This document shows, piece after piece, positions 51,828 through 61,008 of a stretch of DNA of 64,000 nt; the first letter of the stretch is position 1, and every line of letters begins with the position of its first letter. The DNA comes from Bacillus sp. ISL-45 (GTDB taxonomy: Bacteria; Bacillota; Bacilli; Bacillales; Cytobacillaceae), in NCBI RefSeq assembly GCF_018613195.1, contig NZ_JAGGQQ010000009.1, positions 62,001 to 126,000 on the forward strand, in the 5' to 3' direction. The notes beneath the pieces are model-generated. The model had not been told where the DNA came from, did not search any database, and saw only the letters and a list, made by a program, of their open reading frames with translations. The translations under genes were made by a program, and so were the position numbers.

Positions 51828-53402
51828 ATGAATATGGAATTAAGCATTCTGGAACGTGATGAAATTCTTTCGCACTTTCCGGCAGAGGTTAGCTCCAAGA
51901 TAGTTGATTACGCAAATGACGTCGCATTAAAAGACAGTAGGTACCTGTTCATCAGAAGAAGTGGTTCTGGACAACAATACGGTTACTGTACACACTGCAG
52001 AAAACAAAGCAAAACCGATGATCTGAAACATAACGGTTTTTCAATCTGTCCTGCTTGCTCCTTGTATTGCCAAGTTAAATCACATGGAAGGGGAAGGAAA
52101 TATCTTAGGGATGATGCCTACTTTGTATGGTATGAAAAATCGATTTCTAATCCGAAGTCTATCACAGCCCGTGGCATCCATGTTAAACGGGATTACTCCG
52201 AGAGCTATCACGATGTTGAGACAAAATTCCGAGTCACGGCCCTGTATCTTTTTGAGCCAGGTCAAAGCCGGATGATTGAAAACTATTATTGGAATGAGAC
52301 TTATTGGAAGAAGAGAAGTTCTATCATTTCCGAGAGCAACACTTCATTTCAAAACTATCGGTGCTTTTGTTCACATGCAAGCATTAAAGAAGCAGTTAAA
52401 GGTACACCATTTCAATACAGTACGTGGGAAGAGTATACAACCTCCTACCCAGTCAATGATATGCTAAAGTTTTTCGATTTAGCAGCAAAGTATCCATGCA
52501 TCGAATATCTTACCAAGTTAGGGATGGATCGATTAGTGTGGGACAAGTTGCTTGGCCGTAAAACATTTAACGCGATAAATTGGCGAGGAAAAACTATTAA
52601 CAAAGTACTGAAGCTTTCCAAGCAGGAGTTAAAAGAGATTAGGAAGTATGGGCATTCAGTAACCCCTTATTCTTTGTTCCTGCTACAGCAATCCAAAAAA
52701 GATGGTTCAAACTTTTCCATTACGGAAGCGTTAGAGTTAAGCAGATTAATTGATGATTATTATTCAGAACATTTGAAGAAGGTCAATAAACTCACTTCCA
52801 TGAGAAAAATATTCAACTATATCAAAAAGCAATATTATAGCAAGGACGCAGGAAAGCATTATCGGGTGGAATACCAGGTGCTTACTACCTGGGGTGATTA
52901 TATTGCAGATTGTCTGAAACTTGGCCAAGATTTAAAGGATGACAGTATTCTATTTCCCACCAATCTCTATGACGCTCATCAGAAAACGATTGAGAAGGTG
53001 AAGGTACAGGAGGATAAATCCCTAAATGAACTTATTGCCAAGAGAGTGAAATCGTTAAATAAATACTGTTTCAATAAAGATGGGTTCTACATCCGGCCAG
53101 CTGCGAGTTCTATAGAGCTTCTCAAGGAAGGGAAGCACTTGAAGCATTGTGTAGGAACCTATGCCGAGAAGTATGCAAAGGGTAAGACTGATTTGTTCCT
53201 GGTACGTAAGCTGTCAGATCCTGAAACACCTTTTTATACAATTGAAATATCAAACCGAAGGATTGTTCAGGCACGTGGCTTAAAGAATTGCCTGCCTACA
53301 GAGGATGTTCAAAGTTTCATTGATACCTTTGAGGCAGAAAAGCTGAACAAGATATCACCTAGAAAAACTTTATTGGTTGAAAGACGGGAGGTAGCTGTAT
53401 GA
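51828..53402 (+). CDS. PcfJ-like protein
   Basis: 524 residues from ATG 51828 (AGAGGGG upstream). An N-terminal zinc-ribbon region (GYCTHCRKQ...CPACSLYC, about 45-75) is followed by helical middle parts. The C-terminal PcfJ signature is near 430-490 (LLKEGKHLKHCVGTYAEKYAKGKTDLFLVRK, then PFYTIEI). PcfJ-type genes occur in plasmids and phages next to PcfK; function unknown. The stop overlaps the next start. Confidence 0.8.
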   Translation: MNMELSILERDEILSHFPAEVSSKIVDYANDVALKDSRYLFIRRSGSGQQYGYCTHCRKQSKTDDLKHNGFSICPACSLYCQVKSHGRGRKYLRDDAYFVWYEKSISNPKSITARGIHVKRDYSESYHDVETKFRVTALYLFEPGQSRMIENYYWNETYWKKRSSIISESNTSFQNYRCFCSHASIKEAVKGTPFQYSTWEEYTTSYPVNDMLKFFDLAAKYPCIEYLTKLGMDRLVWDKLLGRKTFNAINWRGKTINKVLKLSKQELKEIRKYGHSVTPYSLFLLQQSKKDGSNFSITEALELSRLIDDYYSEHLKKVNKLTSMRKIFNYIKKQYYSKDAGKHYRVEYQVLTTWGDYIADCLKLGQDLKDDSILFPTNLYDAHQKTIEKVKVQEDKSLNELIAKRVKSLNKYCFNKDGFYIRPAASSIELLKEGKHLKHCVGTYAEKYAKGKTDLFLVRKLSDPETPFYTIEISNRRIVQARGLKNCLPTEDVQSFIDTFEAEKLNKISPRKTLLVERREVAV

Positions 53403-54337
53403 GTATGAATCAATTAGCAGAAAGAACGCCGGTCCTAATAGCAACTGAAATTAATAGCATCAAAGAGCAGACACGGAAGATGTTCTTATTCAACAGTATT
53501 GAGATTGGTCGCAGGCTGGTCGAGGCGAAGCACATGGTCCCTCATGGTGAATGGGGTACCTGGTTGCAGGAGTCAGTGGATTATTCGCAAAGTACGGCCA
53601 ATAACCTGATGAAAATCTTTGAGCAATATGGTGCTGATCAACTTACCCTGTTCGGTGACAATGCAAAATCCCAAGCGCTTGGGAAATTGAGCTATACACA
53701 GGCAGTTGCACTCCTCGGAATTCCAGATTATGAGCGTGAAGATTTTATAAAAGAGAACAATGTTGAGAACATGTCAACCAGGGAACTGCAGCAGGCTATC
53801 AAAGAAAAACAGGAAATGGCCAAAAAGCTGAAGGAAGCTGAAAAGAGAGCACAGGAAGAACAGAAGGCTAAAGAGAAAATCGAAAAAGAGCTTAAGAAGC
53901 TGGAGTTACAGAGCAAGGATCACACCCTAATAGTCTTAAAGCTGAAAGCTGATCTTGAGGCAGCTGCTAATTCTGGTGACGATGAAGAAGTCATTCTATT
54001 AAGGAAAGCATTATCTGATAAAGAAAGCGAATTGGAGGAGTCAACAGGCAAAATTAAAAGCCTCGAGCGCCAGCTTAAGGAAAAGCCTATCGATATGCCC
54101 GAAATTATCGAGAAAGTACCGGAGGAAGTCGAGAAGGAACTTGCAGAACTTAGGAACAAATTGGCCAATCAGAGCAGTGACCAAGCCGTTACGAAATTCA
54201 AGTTTGTCTTTGAGGACCTGGTTTCTGAATTCAAGGAACTTCTTTCCTTGCTCGAACTGATAGAGGATCCAGATACAAAAGAAAAGTACAAGGGAGCAGT
54301 AAAGGGGCTAATCGGAAAGATGGCTGAGAGACTGTAA
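53399..54337 (+). CDS. DUF3102 coiled-coil protein
   Basis: 312 residues. DUF3102 domain at 10-130 (ATEINSIKEQTRKMFLFNSIEIGRRLVEAKHMVPHGEWGTWLQESVDYSQSTANNLMKI), a ParB-like DNA-binding type, then a long coiled coil (about 140-260) and a helical end. A role in DNA binding or replication is possible. Confidence 0.8.
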   Translation: MSMNQLAERTPVLIATEINSIKEQTRKMFLFNSIEIGRRLVEAKHMVPHGEWGTWLQESVDYSQSTANNLMKIFEQYGADQLTLFGDNAKSQALGKLSYTQAVALLGIPDYEREDFIKENNVENMSTRELQQAIKEKQEMAKKLKEAEKRAQEEQKAKEKIEKELKKLELQSKDHTLIVLKLKADLEAAANSGDDEEVILLRKALSDKESELEESTGKIKSLERQLKEKPIDMPEIIEKVPEEVEKELAELRNKLANQSSDQAVTKFKFVFEDLVSEFKELLSLLELIEDPDTKEKYKGAVKGLIGKMAERL

Positions 54338-54346
54338 GGTGGTTAA

Positions 54347-54427
54347 ATGATTACTTATATAATCTTTCCTACACTGCTGATCTTCATTGAATGGTATTCG
54401 TGGAATGATTGGGAACTTTTGAAATAA
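54347..54427 (+). CDS. Possible 26-residue membrane peptide
   Basis: AAGGTGG before ATG. MITYIIFPTLLIFIEWYSWN is one hydrophobic helix, followed by DWELLK. Too short for family assignment. Confidence 0.4.
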   Translation: MITYIIFPTLLIFIEWYSWNDWELLK

Positions 54428-54486
54428 ATAAGGCAATCCGTATTTGACCCAAAATGCGCAACAAACATGGCTAGGAAGTAAAAATC

Positions 54487-54630
54487 CTAGCGAATAGAAA
54501 GACGGCTGATTTTCTTTTTAATTGATACAACATAACTAATTATAAACACGCTAAAAATACTTGAAAGCACTGCACTGCCTACACCCATCCACATCAGAAC
54601 AAGAAGTTTATCTTTATATTTAGGAAGCAT
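54487..54630 (-). CDS. Antisense small membrane protein, 47 residues
   Basis: AAAGGGG eight bases before ATG. KDKLLVLMWMGVGSAVLSSIFSVFIISYVVS gives one long helix, then a basic tail (KKKISRLSIR). It is transcribed against the early operon. GCTAGGA/TCCTAGC arms (54470-54491) overlap its end. Such genes may be toxins or lysogenic cargo. Confidence 0.5.
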   Translation of the reverse strand: MLPKYKDKLLVLMWMGVGSAVLSSIFSVFIISYVVSIKKKISRLSIR

Positions 54631-54728
54631 GATTAGAACCCCTTTGTTTAAGTTACAACTAGGATGTTCAATTAACTTGATAAATATGTATTAATGCGCT
54701 TTTCGTAGAAAATCTTAAGGAGAAAAGT

Positions 54729-54881
54729 ATGAAGAACTATAAAACCACCTTTGATTACCCAAATGCTAAGGGGCCAGCTGTTTGCCCGAATTGCGGATTC
54801 CAATTCGAACTGCCAGCAAATTTCTGTCCTGGCTGTGGTAAGGAACTGGATGATGCCACTAAGCAAGGATTAAAAAATTAA
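54729..54881 (+). CDS. Zinc-ribbon protein, 50 residues
   Basis: AAGGAG before ATG. CPNC at 19-22 and CPGC at 33-36 form a complete Cys4 knuckle. Soluble; possibly DNA- or protein-binding. Confidence 0.7.
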   Translation: MKNYKTTFDYPNAKGPAVCPNCGFQFELPANFCPGCGKELDDATKQGLKN

Positions 54882-54947
54882 AAGCCGAGATCTCTCCCGG
54901 CGGTAACTTCCTTGACAAGAATATTTTACCACGCGGGAGGGGTCAAG

Positions 54948-55130
54948 GTGAATCTAGCTTTAGAAAAAATGACGGTTGAAATTAATTTGATGGAAAATGC
55001 CACATATATAGTAAAAGACGGACATCTTACAGTTGTTGATACCCCGCCAAATGGGTTCGGCAAACAAGTTATTTCTTGGCAAAATGGCAAACCCACACAC
55101 TTTGATGTGAATTATACGAACAAATTATAG
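54948..55130 (+). CDS. DUF3954-like phage protein, 60 residues
   Basis: GTG 54948 with GGAGGGG upstream, preferred to the longer frame. MTVEINLMENATYIVKDGHL and GFGKQVISWQNGKP match the DUF3954 pattern of short beta-strand phage proteins. Function unknown. Confidence 0.68.
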   Translation: MNLALEKMTVEINLMENATYIVKDGHLTVVDTPPNGFGKQVISWQNGKPTHFDVNYTNKL

Positions 55131-55226
55131 GTATAAAATTACTGGGGGAAATTAATTAAAATAATTAATTTTATTATTTTTAAACTTTACGGGACCAGAC
55201 CACCTGAATGGTAGTCTGCAGCCCAG

Positions 55227-55316
55227 TTAGTGATTATTTTCTTTCAACCAGTCATTAATAGCGTTGACAACAATACCTACGATAACGCCAATGGCAATTT
55301 GAATTAGAATATCCAA
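55227..55316 (-). CDS. Antisense 29-residue membrane peptide
   Basis: TTG start with GGGGGTGAT upstream. MDILIQIAIGVIVGIVVNA is one helix, then INDWLKENNH. A GC hairpin CAGACCACC/GGTAGTCTG (55195-55220) lies just beyond its stop. Size and layout recall type I toxins, which is inference. The rest of 55131-55575 holds a strong terminator and AT-rich sequence. Confidence 0.45.
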   Translation of the reverse strand: MDILIQIAIGVIVGIVVNAINDWLKENNH

Positions 55317-55415
55317 ATGGCATCACCCCCGTTTATGATGGGGGCCCTAAATTAATATATTGAGTGGATATTTGAAAGGTGCAGTATAAAAAAGATAAGT
55401 CTACTGGAACAACCA

Positions 55416-55460
55416 GGGACACTGAATTAACGCTTAGGCGTTTGTTTGGTGTCCTTTTTT
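55416..55460 (+). terminator. Early operon terminator
   Basis: GGGACAC / GTGTCC outer stem around AACGC/GCGTT, followed by six T residues. Confidence 0.85.
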
Positions 55461-55575
55461 GTTTTGCTGCTCTTGGCAATGTAATTACCCATTATATGTG
55501 ATTTTGGCAACGGCACATGTCTTTGCAACTATATTACAAAAAAACTTTAAATCTGCAACCAAAGGAGTTGTGTAG

Positions 55576-55782
55576 ATGAATCAGTCATTGAGGGACCAGC
55601 TAAAGGAATGGAAAAGACAACATGGGGAGAAGTCAATCGAGCGTAAGAAGAAACCTATAAAGAGAAAAGCACAGAAAAAGAAACAAGAGAAATTTACTGA
55701 CAGCGACTTAAAGTTTTTGATGGGAACCAATCGACAAATCTTATCTCGTGGAAAAGGCAGAGCTTGGAGGAATGAGCGATGA
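55576..55782 (+). CDS. Very basic phage protein, 68 residues
   Basis: AAAGGAG before ATG. Lysine/arginine-rich (IERKKKPIKRKAQKKKQ) with a short C-terminal helix. First gene after the early terminator; overlaps the sigma-like regulator gene by four bases, so they work in one unit. Likely nucleic-acid binding. Confidence 0.65.
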   Translation: MNQSLRDQLKEWKRQHGEKSIERKKKPIKRKAQKKKQEKFTDSDLKFLMGTNRQILSRGKGRAWRNER

Positions 55783-56231
55783 TCGAAATAATAGAAAGGC
55801 TAATTAGAGATTACCATTGGATGCGAAGAGAAGTGGACAGACTGCAAAATGTGTTATATGGCTATGCTACTCCGATGAGAAGCTGGGGAGTTGCTCAATA
55901 TGGAATTGAAGCTGCAATGCCTAGAGGATCTTCAGGGAAAAGCCAGGCAGAGTTAAAAAATATGGATTTGAGAGAGGAACGATTATATAAACGCCTAATG
56001 AAATTTGAAGGCCGTGTCTATGCTATCGAGTGGGCAGGAGAACTATTGGATGATGAAAAGGAAAGAGTCGTTTATGACTGCATGCTTGATGGAATGAGCT
56101 ACCGTTCTATTGCAGAATTGTTGGGAATGACGAGAAATCAGGTGAAGAAAACCAAAGATGCCATTTTGAGCCAATTGAGCCAAAAAAGCCAATTTGTGCA
56201 ATTGTTGAATCTCGAAAAATTCGCATGCTAA
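55779..56231 (+). CDS. Late-gene transcription regulator, sigma-region-4-like (Xpf/ArpU type)
   Basis: 150 residues. N-terminal helices are followed by a C-terminal HTH (about 92-135: LLDDEKERVVYDCMLDGMSYRSIAELLGMTRNQVKKTKDAILSQL) of the sigma region 4 kind. Its place just before the packaging genes is that of Xpf, ArpU and RinA activators of late transcription. A promoter-like TATATAAT and a CGTCAC/GTGGCG hairpin follow at about 56283-56320. Confidence 0.75.
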   Translation: MIEIIERLIRDYHWMRREVDRLQNVLYGYATPMRSWGVAQYGIEAAMPRGSSGKSQAELKNMDLREERLYKRLMKFEGRVYAIEWAGELLDDEKERVVYDCMLDGMSYRSIAELLGMTRNQVKKTKDAILSQLSQKSQFVQLLNLEKFAC

Positions 56232-56363
56232 ACTTAAAGGCAGGACGGGGAGGAAAGGCACATATAGCCACAATTGCAACAAAACATATATAATCCGGCG
56301 TCACTTTACGGTGGCGTTTAATCTTTTTCCTGTTTGCCTTATAATAGAATTGGGAGGGATTAT

Positions 56364-57062
56364 ATGAAAGGTATTTTAGTAATATTATCGGGAATTTCTA
56401 TATTTACTATTTTAATAATTAAATATCTTTGGGCAAATGAACCTGAATTTTGGATGTATGGAGAAGAAACAGGGGATGTGCTATTCGATCTTAGTGTTGG
56501 TTATATTTCTGCATATATTTTTTACATAATAGATATTTGGATACCTGGAAGAAAAGAGCAGGAAAGAATAAATCAACGAGTAGCTATTCCCTTAAGTAGG
56601 TTATTAAATCAAATAAAGTCACCTATAGTGGAAGTGAATAAACTATACAGTAATGATTCATTTCAGTTTGAGAACATTAGCGAGAATGAGTTTAAAAAAA
56701 CCTTAAGAAAATTAGACCTCGTTAATGATAAGGGTTTTATAATGGCTTTTCCATCCAATAACTACTTGAATGTAGGTCAAAGTCTTTATGAGAATGTTTC
56801 CAAAGTTGATAGTTATATAAAACAAATAAACGAGATGCCTGTAAAACTAGAATTTGGTTTAGTAGAGATCTTGGATAAAATAAAACACTCTGATTATCAT
56901 GAGGTAATGAATTCCATTAGCAATCTTACAAATTTTTCTGGTTATATGTCTGTAAATGGAGAAGCAATTGAAGGTAGCATGTATAAGTATTATCTATTAT
57001 TCTTTGAATTAAAAGAATATATGAAGACGAATAAAATCCCAATAACTATTAGTGATTTATGA
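56364..57062 (+). CDS. Membrane-anchored protein inserted before the terminase genes
   Basis: 232 residues from ATG 56364 (GGGAGGG upstream). Two N-terminal helices (3-23 and 42-60, WANEPEFWMYGEETGD loop between) and a soluble cytoplasmic domain rich in I, K and N. AT content is clearly above the flanking genes. It has its own terminator, so it looks like a late-region cargo gene (moron). No family recognised. Confidence 0.65.
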   Translation: MKGILVILSGISIFTILIIKYLWANEPEFWMYGEETGDVLFDLSVGYISAYIFYIIDIWIPGRKEQERINQRVAIPLSRLLNQIKSPIVEVNKLYSNDSFQFENISENEFKKTLRKLDLVNDKGFIMAFPSNNYLNVGQSLYENVSKVDSYIKQINEMPVKLEFGLVEILDKIKHSDYHEVMNSISNLTNFSGYMSVNGEAIEGSMYKYYLLFFELKEYMKTNKIPITISDL

Positions 57063-57065
57063 AGA

Positions 57066-57088
57066 AGCATCCATTAGGGTGCTTTTCT
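57066..57088 (+). terminator. Terminator after the inserted membrane gene
   Basis: GCATCC / GGGTGC stem, TTTTCTT tail. Confidence 0.65.
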
Positions 57089-57136
57089 TATGTAAATAAT
57101 CCGTTCGTTTCCGATAAATAGTTTGGGGGTGATGAG

Positions 57137-57346
57137 TTGGAACAAGTGGATTTTAGTCCAATGAAAGAAACTATGGATATGATGGCATCTCAGTTGGCCA
57201 TCTGGATTCTTTTGACTGTGGCAATTGTACTGGTAGTAATAGTAGTTTTAAAAGTCTTAAGAGTGCCAGGTAGACTTATTGTTGCAATAGCATCGATTAC
57301 AACTCTTTTGGCAGCTTATCAAGTATTCTTATTTCTATTTAGTTGA
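57137..57346 (+). CDS. Small two-helix membrane protein, 69 residues
   Basis: TTG with GGGGGTGAT upstream. Helices at about 18-40 and 46-68. It stands between two terminators, so it too may be an independent cargo gene. It is not in the usual position of a holin. Confidence 0.6.
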   Translation: MEQVDFSPMKETMDMMASQLAIWILLTVAIVLVVIVVLKVLRVPGRLIVAIASITTLLAAYQVFLFLFS

Positions 57347-57350
57347 AATT

Positions 57351-57377
57351 AGGCACTCAATCAGAGTGCTTTTTTTA
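57351..57377 (+). terminator. Terminator before the terminase genes
   Basis: GGCACTC / GAGTGCTTTTTTT. Confidence 0.85.
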
Positions 57378-57424
57378 TTGTCCCAAAACAAACACAAATA
57401 CCTGGGGGTGGCAGGTGATGTAGC

Positions 57425-58177
57425 ATGGCTGAGAAATATATGTTAGCCGAAAAAGATTATGACGAAGGCATGAAGTACAAAGACATTGCCGAAAAATACG
57501 AGGTCTCAATCAATACGGTTAAGTCATGGAAAAAACGATATGGCTGGAATCGAGATAGGGGTGCACCCTCTGAAAAAAGTGTGCACACAAAAAAACGTGG
57601 AGCTCCTAAAGGAAATATCAACGCTAAGGGTAATAGTGGGGGGGCAGCACCAAAAGGAAACCAGAATGCTATGACTCATGGATTCTATTCAAAGTTCCTG
57701 CCAGCCGAAACCCTGGAGATTATGGAAGCGATGCAGGAGCGAACAGCAGCTGATTTAATCTGGGACCAGATTCAAATTCAGTATGCTGCTATCATCCGTG
57801 CCCAACAGATCATGTTCGTCCAGGATAAGGGTGAAATGATTAAGGAGCTTAAGAAAGCGAAGTATGAATATTACCCACGGGCTAAAGAGGATGGCGGAGG
57901 ATTTGAAAAGTCAGTTACCGAGGAAGAATACGAATTTCAGTTCGCATGGGACCGCCAAGCTTCTTTCCTGAATGCTCAGTCCAGGGCAATAGGTGAGCTC
58001 AGGAGTTTGATCAGGCAATTTGATGAAATGGCCCACGCTGAAGATGAACGAAGGCTTAAGCTTGAGCAACTGCAGTTGAATGTTGCCAAAACAAAAGCCG
58101 AGATTGATAACATGAACGATGATGGTGAGGATGATGTAGTAAACATCGTTATCACTCGAAAAGAGGCGCGTGGGTAA
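57425..58177 (+). CDS. Phage terminase small subunit
   Basis: 250 residues. N-terminal HTH (about 5-40: [30 protein letters not shown]), a Gly/Lys-rich linker with GAPKGNxNA repeats typical of PBSX-type small terminases, then a helical oligomerisation part. It recognises pac DNA and regulates the large subunit. One-base overlap with the large subunit gene. Confidence 0.9.
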   Translation: MAEKYMLAEKDYDEGMKYKDIAEKYEVSINTVKSWKKRYGWNRDRGAPSEKSVHTKKRGAPKGNINAKGNSGGAAPKGNQNAMTHGFYSKFLPAETLEIMEAMQERTAADLIWDQIQIQYAAIIRAQQIMFVQDKGEMIKELKKAKYEYYPRAKEDGGGFEKSVTEEEYEFQFAWDRQASFLNAQSRAIGELRSLIRQFDEMAHAEDERRLKLEQLQLNVAKTKAEIDNMNDDGEDDVVNIVITRKEARG

Positions 58178-59484
58178 TGGACATCAACAAAGAAGTTAAT
58201 CCACGGTTCGAGGACTTCCTCTTTGACTGGAATCAAAAGTTCCAGTTTCTTATGGGAGGATACGGTTCCTCTAAGTCTTATCATGTTGCCCTAAAAATCA
58301 TTTTAAAATTACTTTCTGAAAAACGTAAGGCTCTTGTGATCCGTGAAGTATATGACACGCACAAAGACAGTACGTTTTCTTTATTTACCGAGATAATCGA
58401 GGATTTGGGTTTGTTGGATGATAGTGGCCGAAAAAAGATTGCCAAGGGCAAGATAAGGCCAAAAGAAAGCCCATACGAACTACGGTTCTCCAACGGTTCC
58501 AGAATCATCTTCAAGGGAATGGACAAGCCGGCAAAGCTGAAATCTATTAACAACGTATCCCTTATATGGTTGGAGGAATGTTCAGAGGTAAAGTACGAGG
58601 GTTTTAAAGAGTTGATCGGTCGTTTGCGTCATCCGACACTCAAGTTGCATATGATCCTTTCAACTAATCCAATCGGTGAAGACAATTGGACATATTTGCA
58701 TTTCTTTAAAGACGATGAAAACGATCGTTTCGTTCTGGATGATAATGAACTTTATCAAAAAGGAACAATCGTTGTTGGGGATACTTACTATCATCACTCA
58801 ACGGCAGACGATAACCTATTCCTGCCTGATAGTTACATCGAGCAGCTGGATGAATTAGCTGAGTATGATCCTGACTTACATCGTGTTGCCAGGCTGGGGC
58901 GGTACGGGGTTAATGGTATAAGAGTTTTGCCTCAATTCCAAGTGCAGCCACACGAGGAGGTAATGAGGGCGATCGATGAAATAGGCAAACCGTTATTTAA
59001 AAATGGTTTGGACTTTGGATTTGTTGAATCATATAACGCTTTGGTCCGGATGGCGATTGATCATGAAAACAAATACCTCTACATTTTTGAACAGTATTAC
59101 AAACGTGGTATGACAGACCCTGAGCTAGTTGAGGATTTGGAACCATACAAAAAGATAATGATCAAGGCCGATAGCGCTGAACCTAAGACGATTGCATATT
59201 TCAGACAAAGAAGATTTAGGATTATGGGAGCGAAGAAGGGACCTGGATCGAGACTTCAAAACACCAAGAAAGTGAAGAGGTTCAAAAAAATTATTTGTTC
59301 CGATGCTTGCCCGGATGTAATAAGAGAACTGAAGAATTTAACCTTTGCTAAAGATAAAAAAGGCAAAATAATCGAGGACGAATTCAATATCGATCCTCAT
59401 ACATTCAGTGCTATTTGGTACGGCTTGGATGATTACGAGGTTGCTAGTATTAAAGGTCATAACGCAAGACGCAAAACGGGGTAG
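58177..59484 (+). CDS. Phage terminase large subunit, PBSX/SPP1 family
   Basis: 435 residues. ATPase Walker A-like GGYGSSKS (27-34), Walker B SLIWLEE (128-134), coupling motif LSTNPIG. The C-terminal RNase H-like nuclease has [12 protein letters not shown] and KADSAEPK acidic residues. Powers DNA packaging and cuts concatemers (headful type by family). Confidence 0.95.
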   Translation: MDINKEVNPRFEDFLFDWNQKFQFLMGGYGSSKSYHVALKIILKLLSEKRKALVIREVYDTHKDSTFSLFTEIIEDLGLLDDSGRKKIAKGKIRPKESPYELRFSNGSRIIFKGMDKPAKLKSINNVSLIWLEECSEVKYEGFKELIGRLRHPTLKLHMILSTNPIGEDNWTYLHFFKDDENDRFVLDDNELYQKGTIVVGDTYYHHSTADDNLFLPDSYIEQLDELAEYDPDLHRVARLGRYGVNGIRVLPQFQVQPHEEVMRAIDEIGKPLFKNGLDFGFVESYNALVRMAIDHENKYLYIFEQYYKRGMTDPELVEDLEPYKKIMIKADSAEPKTIAYFRQRRFRIMGAKKGPGSRLQNTKKVKRFKKIICSDACPDVIRELKNLTFAKDKKGKIIEDEFNIDPHTFSAIWYGLDDYEVASIKGHNARRKTG

Positions 59485-59493
59485 GTGAAAACA

Positions 59494-61008
59494 ATGCTGA
59501 AATTCAAGGAATACATCGATAAGAATGGCATCGATGAAAAAACAGTGCTAGAGATGATTGATGCCCATAGCAAAATCAGAGCACGAATGAGGAAGATGTA
59601 TCAGCGGTATAAAGCTGATCTTGATGGACCAACCATTTTTACCCGTTCTGCTACAGCTTATGAAGAAAAGTTTGAATCGGGTGGCAATGTTCTTCGAATT
59701 GATGATAAAGTGAACAACCAGCTTAACAATGCTTTTGATGCGGATATCGTCGATACGAAGATCGGTTATATGTTCGGTCATCCTATCAGTTACGATGTTG
59801 ATGATACCAATGAGGCCCTTAGATCGGAGCTGGAAGCATTCCTTCTTAGCAATAATGCAGAAGATAACGATTCAGAATATGGAAAGATGGCTGCAATATG
59901 CGGGTATGCAGCAAGACTGGCATACATCGATAAAGTAGGAGATGAAAGAATAAAAAACATAGATCCATGGGAAGTCGTCTTTCTGGGGGATGAGATCCAC
60001 GAACCGGATTATTCTCTCCGGTATTTTTATCGAGATGAGGAAATTTTTGCCGAGTTCTATGATGATATCTACATTTATTTTTTCAAAGCAAATCAGGGCG
60101 GAGAGTTTAACCTCCAGGATATCCAGCCACACATGTTTGACTTCAATCCTCTTTTTGGAGTGGCAAACAACAAAGAATTAAAAGGGGATGCCGAGAAAGT
60201 TCTTGCTCTTATCGATGGTTACGATCGCACGCTCTCAGATGCTTCCAATGAAATTGAGCAATATCGGTTAGCCTATCTCATTCTGAGGGGAATGGGAGCA
60301 GATGAGGAGACACTGGCTAACCTCAAAAAGAACGGAATTTTCGAGTTGCTAGGCGAGAATGATGATGTCCGTTACCTTACAAAGGATATTAACGACACCA
60401 TGATTGAAAATCACCTTAACCGACTTGAAGAGAATATCTTACGATTTGCTAAGTCGGTGAACTTCACAGACGAATCATTCGGTACCCAGCTTAGTGGAGT
60501 GGCGATGAGATTTAAATTAATGGCCCTGGAGAACAAATGTATCACTATGGAGCGTAAGTTTGCTGCTTCCCTCCGTTATCAGTTCAAGGTTCTGTTTAGT
60601 GCCTGGTCAAAAAGGAAAGGGTTTAGTCCTAAAGATTACCTTAAAATCTTTTTTGGTTTTAAGCGAAACCTTCCTGCAAATATCTTGGATGAAGCACAAT
60701 CAACAGCTCAGCTGAAAGGGCATATCAGCGAGCGAACCAGATTAGGGCTTCTTTCTTTTGTTGATGACGTTGAGTTTGAAATTGAGGAAATGAAAAAAGA
60801 TGCTGTTTTGCTAGGTTCCCAGCTTGAACCATTGACAGATGATCTGGACGAAGAAGATCTGCCGGATGATGATAAAGGGAATTCGGGCAAAACAAGCAAA
60901 GGAACTAAACCGTGTACTACCTGCAGCGGGACAGGTAAAGTGCCAAGTAACATTACAGGAAACCTCATTCAGTGCAAAACATGTAAAGGTACCGGGGTGG
61001 TTGGCTAA
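59494..61008 (+). CDS. Portal protein, SPP1 gp6 type, with C-terminal DnaJ-like zinc motifs
   Basis: 504 residues from ATG 59494 (AGGTGA close upstream; GTG 59485 possible). Typical portal core (YIDKNGIDEKTVLEMI, VDTKIGYMFGHPISY, SGVAMRFKLMALENKC). The last 35 residues hold CTTCSGTG and CKTCKGTG, two CxxCxGxG motifs of the DnaJ zinc-finger kind joined by a short linker, unusual for a portal. It forms the dodecameric DNA gate of the head. Confidence 0.9.
   Translation: MLKFKEYIDKNGIDEKTVLEMIDAHSKIRARMRKMYQRYKADLDGPTIFTRSATAYEEKFESGGNVLRIDDKVNNQLNNAFDADIVDTKIGYMFGHPISYDVDDTNEALRSELEAFLLSNNAEDNDSEYGKMAAICGYAARLAYIDKVGDERIKNIDPWEVVFLGDEIHEPDYSLRYFYRDEEIFAEFYDDIYIYFFKANQGGEFNLQDIQPHMFDFNPLFGVANNKELKGDAEKVLALIDGYDRTLSDASNEIEQYRLAYLILRGMGADEETLANLKKNGIFELLGENDDVRYLTKDINDTMIENHLNRLEENILRFAKSVNFTDESFGTQLSGVAMRFKLMALENKCITMERKFAASLRYQFKVLFSAWSKRKGFSPKDYLKIFFGFKRNLPANILDEAQSTAQLKGHISERTRLGLLSFVDDVEFEIEEMKKDAVLLGSQLEPLTDDLDEEDLPDDDKGNSGKTSKGTKPCTTCSGTGKVPSNITGNLIQCKTCKGTGVVG

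Noticed and set aside
57137-57346. Holin
   Set aside because: Two helices and small size fit, but it lies before the terminase genes and alone between terminators, and no endolysin is near.
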